The notes under the pieces are model-generated. The model was not told the origin of the DNA, did no database searches, and saw only the letters and a list, made by a program, of their open reading frames with translations. A program made the translations under genes and the position numbers. Below, one piece after another: positions 59,738 through 64,000 of a DNA stretch of 64,000 nucleotides. Source of the stretch: Neospora caninum Liverpool (lineage: Eukaryota > Apicomplexa > Conoidasida > Eucoccidiorida > Sarcocystidae); NCBI RefSeq assembly GCF_000208865.1, contig NC_018386.1, forward strand, positions 248,001 through 312,000, written 5' to 3'. The number at the start of each line of letters is the position of its first letter. Positions within the stretch are counted from its first letter, which is position 1.

Positions 59738-61410
59738 CCATATATACCAAAATGCTAAGCGAGGAAAAGGATGGTTGCTACGGTTGTGTGCGGCAAATAT
59801 TGTCGCTACTTGCTGTTTGTTAATTCAGCTACTTCACGCACACTAACGGCCCCGCCGCCTGCAGAAGTCTAAAACGGAGTGCCCCTGCTTTTTTCCGACC
59901 AAGCGCGAGTCGCTAGAGCTCAACGACATTGTCGACTTGTTATTAGCAAAGGTGCTCTGCGTACGAAAAGTTCTTGTATACTTTGGTGGACTTTGGTGCT
60001 CTAGATGGAGTAACGCTACCGTAGACACGCGACCGGGGTACACCATGGGTGATTCCATCTGGCAACCGCCTCAACTCTCCGTCGTGGATGCGTTGTTGGT
60101 TGTTGCCCATCTAGTGTCTGACCAGCATCCGAGACAGCGAGAAGTCGCAGTGCTAATACAGGACCCTAGCTACTGAGGCAAAAGAAGACTCACTGACGAG
60201 AGTATTCCGCCAAATTAGAGCCAGCAGGGCCGGCCCTAACTAAGTGAGGCGTGCCAGCTGGGCCAAGGGGAAGCGGGCTGCGATAAACTATCCACTTATC
60301 ACTTCCTCTGTCACTCGGAGCCCGCGGAAAACTGGGAGACTCGTGATTCTTTGGGGAGCGGACACAGTTGACGAGATCTCCGGATTGCCACGGGAAGCAT
60401 TCCCTCACATTCTTCGTGTATCATCCCCGAGTAAATAAGGGAGCAAGTTCAAGAATGAGCAGCTACTGAGCGTAGTGCTTGAGCGGAACATCGCAGCTTC
60501 TGCCACGCTCCATTGGAGCACCACTGTCTAAATTGTAACGTCTCAGGGCATCATAGTATCCTCATGATACTCTGGGCTGATAGTGTGGTAAGCGTCTAGA
60601 AAAACCCAGTCCCTCGAGGCATAATCAGGCTGTCGGGTGCCAGCTTGCATGGAGGGCTTCAGGTGCAGACTGTTGATGCTTGTCTCTCCTATTACGCCCA
60701 TTAATTGGCCGCTTGAGCTGGTGACCAAAGTGAATGAAGGCGGGAATTGCATAAAGGCCCCAGGGCCATTTGTCGGTTCACCACGGGATATTTGAGGACT
60801 TCACACACGTCTGTTGCTGCGCACCTGGCCACAACTCTCCCTATTCCTACCGTTTTATTGTGGGAGACGCAGTGTAAAATGGTACCCTTGAAAGGAAAAA
60901 CTGCATTGAGCTTGGCACCGGTGGGCCGCTGAAAGAAATTGCTGCCTCCCTTACTGCAACAAAATTCAGCTACTTCAGCGGACATACGGGCATAATACGC
61001 CCCGGGTTATCTCTTCAGCTTAAACATGCAACAGGTAGCAAGGCGTCTGAAATAGACATCGTCCAGCTTTGGGCTTTAGCCTTTGTACCAAGCGGCCGCG
61101 AATGTGCTTAGAAACCCTTTGAATGTACTGTAGAAACTCACAGAGCGGGGCCGCCGGGTGCCCACCAAGCGGCGCTTGCCGAACCCTGGAAGGAGTCCGA
61201 CTACCAGTGACTACCAGATGCAACTTGGAGATGAGCGCTGTTGGACATGCCTGACCACGTTTATGTATTGCCTTGTGACAACAACTACTTGCTTGATAGC
61301 CACTATCCGTCGAGTGTGCCCAGCAGGTCAACTGCATTGCTCGGGACACTGCTTAGTAAATGGTGTGGAACCGGAGGCGTTGCTGTGACAATGGTGCTCA
61401 TGATTCAGTG
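59738..61410. other. Intergenic stretch, no supported gene
   Basis: No open frame with domain character or convincing splice linkage was found in these 1.7 kb. Confidence 0.45.
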
Positions 61411-61470
61411 GCGAAACTTCCACTGGCAAAGCTTCCACTGGCGAAGTTTCCATTGGCGAAGTTTCCGTTG
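61411..61470. repeat. Four tandem copies of a 15-bp repeat
   Basis: Four imperfect copies of a 15-bp unit of the form GCGAAGTTTCCAYTG lie head to tail. Because 15 is a multiple of three, both strands stay open: plus reads WRSFH-like pentapeptides, and minus reads ETSPM/V-like pentapeptides within a frame from 61555 to 61328. The minus reading is more typical of a disordered coding repeat, but no complete gene can be built around it. Confidence 0.8.
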
Positions 61471-64000
61471 GCGACTCCCAACACATGGCGGTAAGTTGGA
61501 GCCGCTTGTCTCTGCTTTTTGCGGGAATGTTAGAAGCACCTGTAAGGCGCCACATCAGGCCATCCTGTAGGCTTACATCTGGTGCTTACACTCGCTCAGG
61601 AATCACTGAGAAGGAATTTCATCTCGCTTAACCCATATCTCCGGCGTGGGTGAACCCACATTCGTAGTGGTACGCGTAAAACACATGTCAATTGACCTAC
61701 CAGGGACGCGGTGTGCAAGCGCATGTCGTGGGCCCCGCAAATTGTTTCCCGTGATGACCGAAAATCGTGGAATGACCCTTCCGCGAGGCAACACAATTTA
61801 CCCCCCTACACTCTGTAGCGACGACTGCTCAGCATTGTTTCAAAGGCGTTTGTGTCTTGCCGTCTGGGAGGCCGGCAACAGACAAAAGGCCCCAAAACTG
61901 AACGTTGCCAGTGGCCCGGGGCACCTCGGCATAGCGAGCGACCGCCCACACGTCCATTGCGGTGTGCGGTTGGGCATAAGGTGTCCAGGGCTCACGTGCT
62001 TTGTCTGCAGAAATCCAACACCAGGCGCTAGAGTTGTTTTACGGGGAGCCCATCACTTCTCTCGGCAAGCTGTTTGTTTGCGTGGCTGGATAGAGGGGTA
62101 TTTTCGACAAAAGCGTCCACCGCGAACAGTGTCAAGCAGTTGGCGTTAACGCGGTTTTGGACTGTTTTGTAGCAGTGGCACCTCGACCGGTGTGGACCAC
62201 CTGCATGTCAGGACCCGCCAGGCGAGTGCTACCGGAACACAGGAGCGAAGTTCATCTGTCCAGTTTGCAGCTTTCGCTTCTTCTGGCTCTCTTTCAGCGC
62301 GCAGCGTCTGCCTTGGCGACAATTTCAGCCAAACGGTCGCTCAGTTCTGGACGGACACCAGTCCCCTCCAGTGCGCGCATGCACTCGCAGAGAGGGCTGT
62401 CGGTGCTACAGAGGGTTGGCTCCTCAATGATGCGCCTGAGTTCGAAGAAGTTGCTATTTGTTTTGGTTTGATTCTTTGTGTTGGATGTTTTGTGCTCTCC
62501 GGGGGTGGGCACCAGGAGTGCACTGCCAGCACGCGGCCGAAACACGGCGCAGCGCCACAACCACTCCGGGGGGCAAGAACGCGGGCCGCCGTTTTTGATG
62601 GGCGACGGCCAAGTCGGAACACCCCATCTGGCGATCGGTAGCATTCGTCCATGCGTTCGCCCTATCCTTTGTTCTTCTGTAAAATATCGGCAGGGCGGCG
62701 CTCAGCCCGGCTCCACAGATGGTGCTACCGAGTTGTGACGCGTCACTGCTGTTAGCACCAGAGGCTGGTGGCCGAGGGCGCGAATGATTGCAACGCTGTC
62801 GGTCTGCTTCGCGCAGTGCTCCGGCTTTTTTTGAGTCGAGACCCCCATCACTTCTTCAGCCGTGCACGTCCGACCTGCTTTTGTGTGCTGAGTTGTCCGT
62901 CTCTCTTCCCCCTGCTGCCATTGCCCCTTTGGGCTTCACGGGAGAACGTCGACCGGCGGCATCCCGACGCCTCACCCAGTACAGATACGCCCGCAGGACG
63001 CCGCCAGATCGGAAAAAAGACACGTGGCCGTGTATGTTAGTAAGTCACGCACATAGCCGAGGGCTGGCGCTACAGCACCTGTTTACTCCGGCGATCTATC
63101 TTTTCTGCCGTGACGCAGAAGGAAATTGCAAAGGCGGCCCTTTCGCGCACGCAGATGCGAGACGTGCGATTGTAGTAACTGAGGTTCTCTGACCGCGAGA
63201 TCGAGGAGAGGAAAAAGGGTTGTTTGTGGTGTGTGTCCTCCAAAGCAATGGCGCGCGTGCATGCCGCTTCCGCGTTGCAGGTGCGACTGTCACGCGGCCT
63301 TGAGTTAGAGCGGTAATGTAATCTATCTGGATAGAAGCTAGGCTGTGACTAACATAAGACTAGCCGTGGTAAAGAAGAGAGGCAGACCCTTTTGTGCGAC
63401 TGTCGGCGCGGAACGCCCCGTGCAGCTTGCGACGTCGAAGGAAGGGCTCTCAACGCCTAGAGGTGGATTGCTTTTCTTCGCAAATAGGGTCAGGACGCAG
63501 CTATTGCGATCACGCCGCTCGCCTATTTCATCGAAACGGAGTCTGATAGTCGGGTACATGCAGCGCCACAACGTGCTCGAGCGCCGCATGTGGTGCACCG
63601 ATTCTCGTGAGTTAGGTGTCTGCGAGCGGGATGCTTGGAGGGTGGACGGCTGCCAATTCGTCTGGACAGTGGTCGTGCGCATGTCAGTGACGTGGGTAGG
63701 GAATGTGAATCATCCTTTGCGTGTGAAGAAGTGAAAGAAGTCACCCGACATTGCCGGAAGACCACTGCGCTCCACGTGTCGTAAATCATGGTGTTCTGCG
63801 CGGGCTCGAGTCCACTTCCTCTTGACGCCAAACGCAGCGCACCCGGCTCCGCTTTTGTGTTTTGTGCAGTTCTCGCCCATCATCCGCCGTTTTAGGTCGG
63901 AGATGAGCAAAGTCCAACGACAGTTCTTTTTGAGGCTCGGTTGGCGAAAAGCCTGTGTCCGGCAGGTCCCCTCTGACTTGTTTCTAAGGCGACGGGGTGT
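61471..64000. other. Right-hand end: exon-like fragments only
   Basis: No gene is supported as a whole. One minus-strand stretch (about 62455-62294) reads SNFFELRRIIEEPTL and then a helical end ELSDRLAEIVAKADAAR before a stop, which resembles a genuine C-terminal exon; upstream exons were not found. Other frames (61646-62149 and 63345-63734 on plus, 63910-63710 on minus) lack recognisable features. Confidence 0.4.

Noticed and set aside
1..64000. CRISPR arrays, insertion sequences, operons, ribosome-binding sites, telomeric repeat arrays
   Set aside because: The window is eukaryotic nuclear DNA; no spaced direct repeats, transposase or tandem TTTAGGG arrays were seen.

Overview
The window looks like nuclear DNA of a coccidian apicomplexan of the Toxoplasma/Hammondia/Neospora type. 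Evidence: GC near 50%, multi-exon genes with GT-AG introns, long Ser/Ala/Pro-rich insertions in conserved proteins, homopolymer G tracts and TA/TATC/CA microsatellites in introns, an enkurin gene as expected of a lineage with flagellated gametes, and a eukaryotic tRNA-Ser with internal Pol III boxes. The exact species cannot be fixed from sequence alone. Gene models below were built by hand by requiring consensus splice sites, continuous reading phase across every exon junction and a protein that matches a known family.

Left part. Positions 1-11992 hold nothing I can defend as a gene. Then come two convergent genes: RPN9, a 19S proteasome lid subunit (+, eight exons, 11993-17088), and a class A DnaJ chaperone (-, nine exons, 28081-18505) with about 1,360 residues in front of its J domain. 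Next on the minus strand are a small predicted one-membrane-span protein (31310-30913) and a GT17-family glycosyltransferase (36890-31788, seven exons).

Right part. Across a roughly 3.7-kb divergent spacer from GT17 lie an unrecognised low-complexity protein (+, 40625-43122) and an intronless, large, degenerate protein-kinase-like gene (+, 45529-49155). They are followed by a small secreted-protein gene split by seven introns of only 54-60 nt (+, 51080-52135). This gene faces, tail to tail, an enkurin gene (-, 53955-52259). A weak three-exon candidate (+, 54230-54769), a four-exon unknown gene that may encode an organellar protein (-, 59205-56647) and tRNA-Ser(GCT) (+, 59632-59713) complete the set. 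The last 4 kb contains only a 15-bp tandem repeat and isolated exon-like stretches.

The genes do not form a pathway; they are individually transcribed eukaryotic units. The most striking pattern is intron size: introns in RPN9, DnaJ and GT17 are mostly 250-730 nt, while those of the genes at 51-59 kb are mostly 50-125 nt. The secreted gene is the extreme case.
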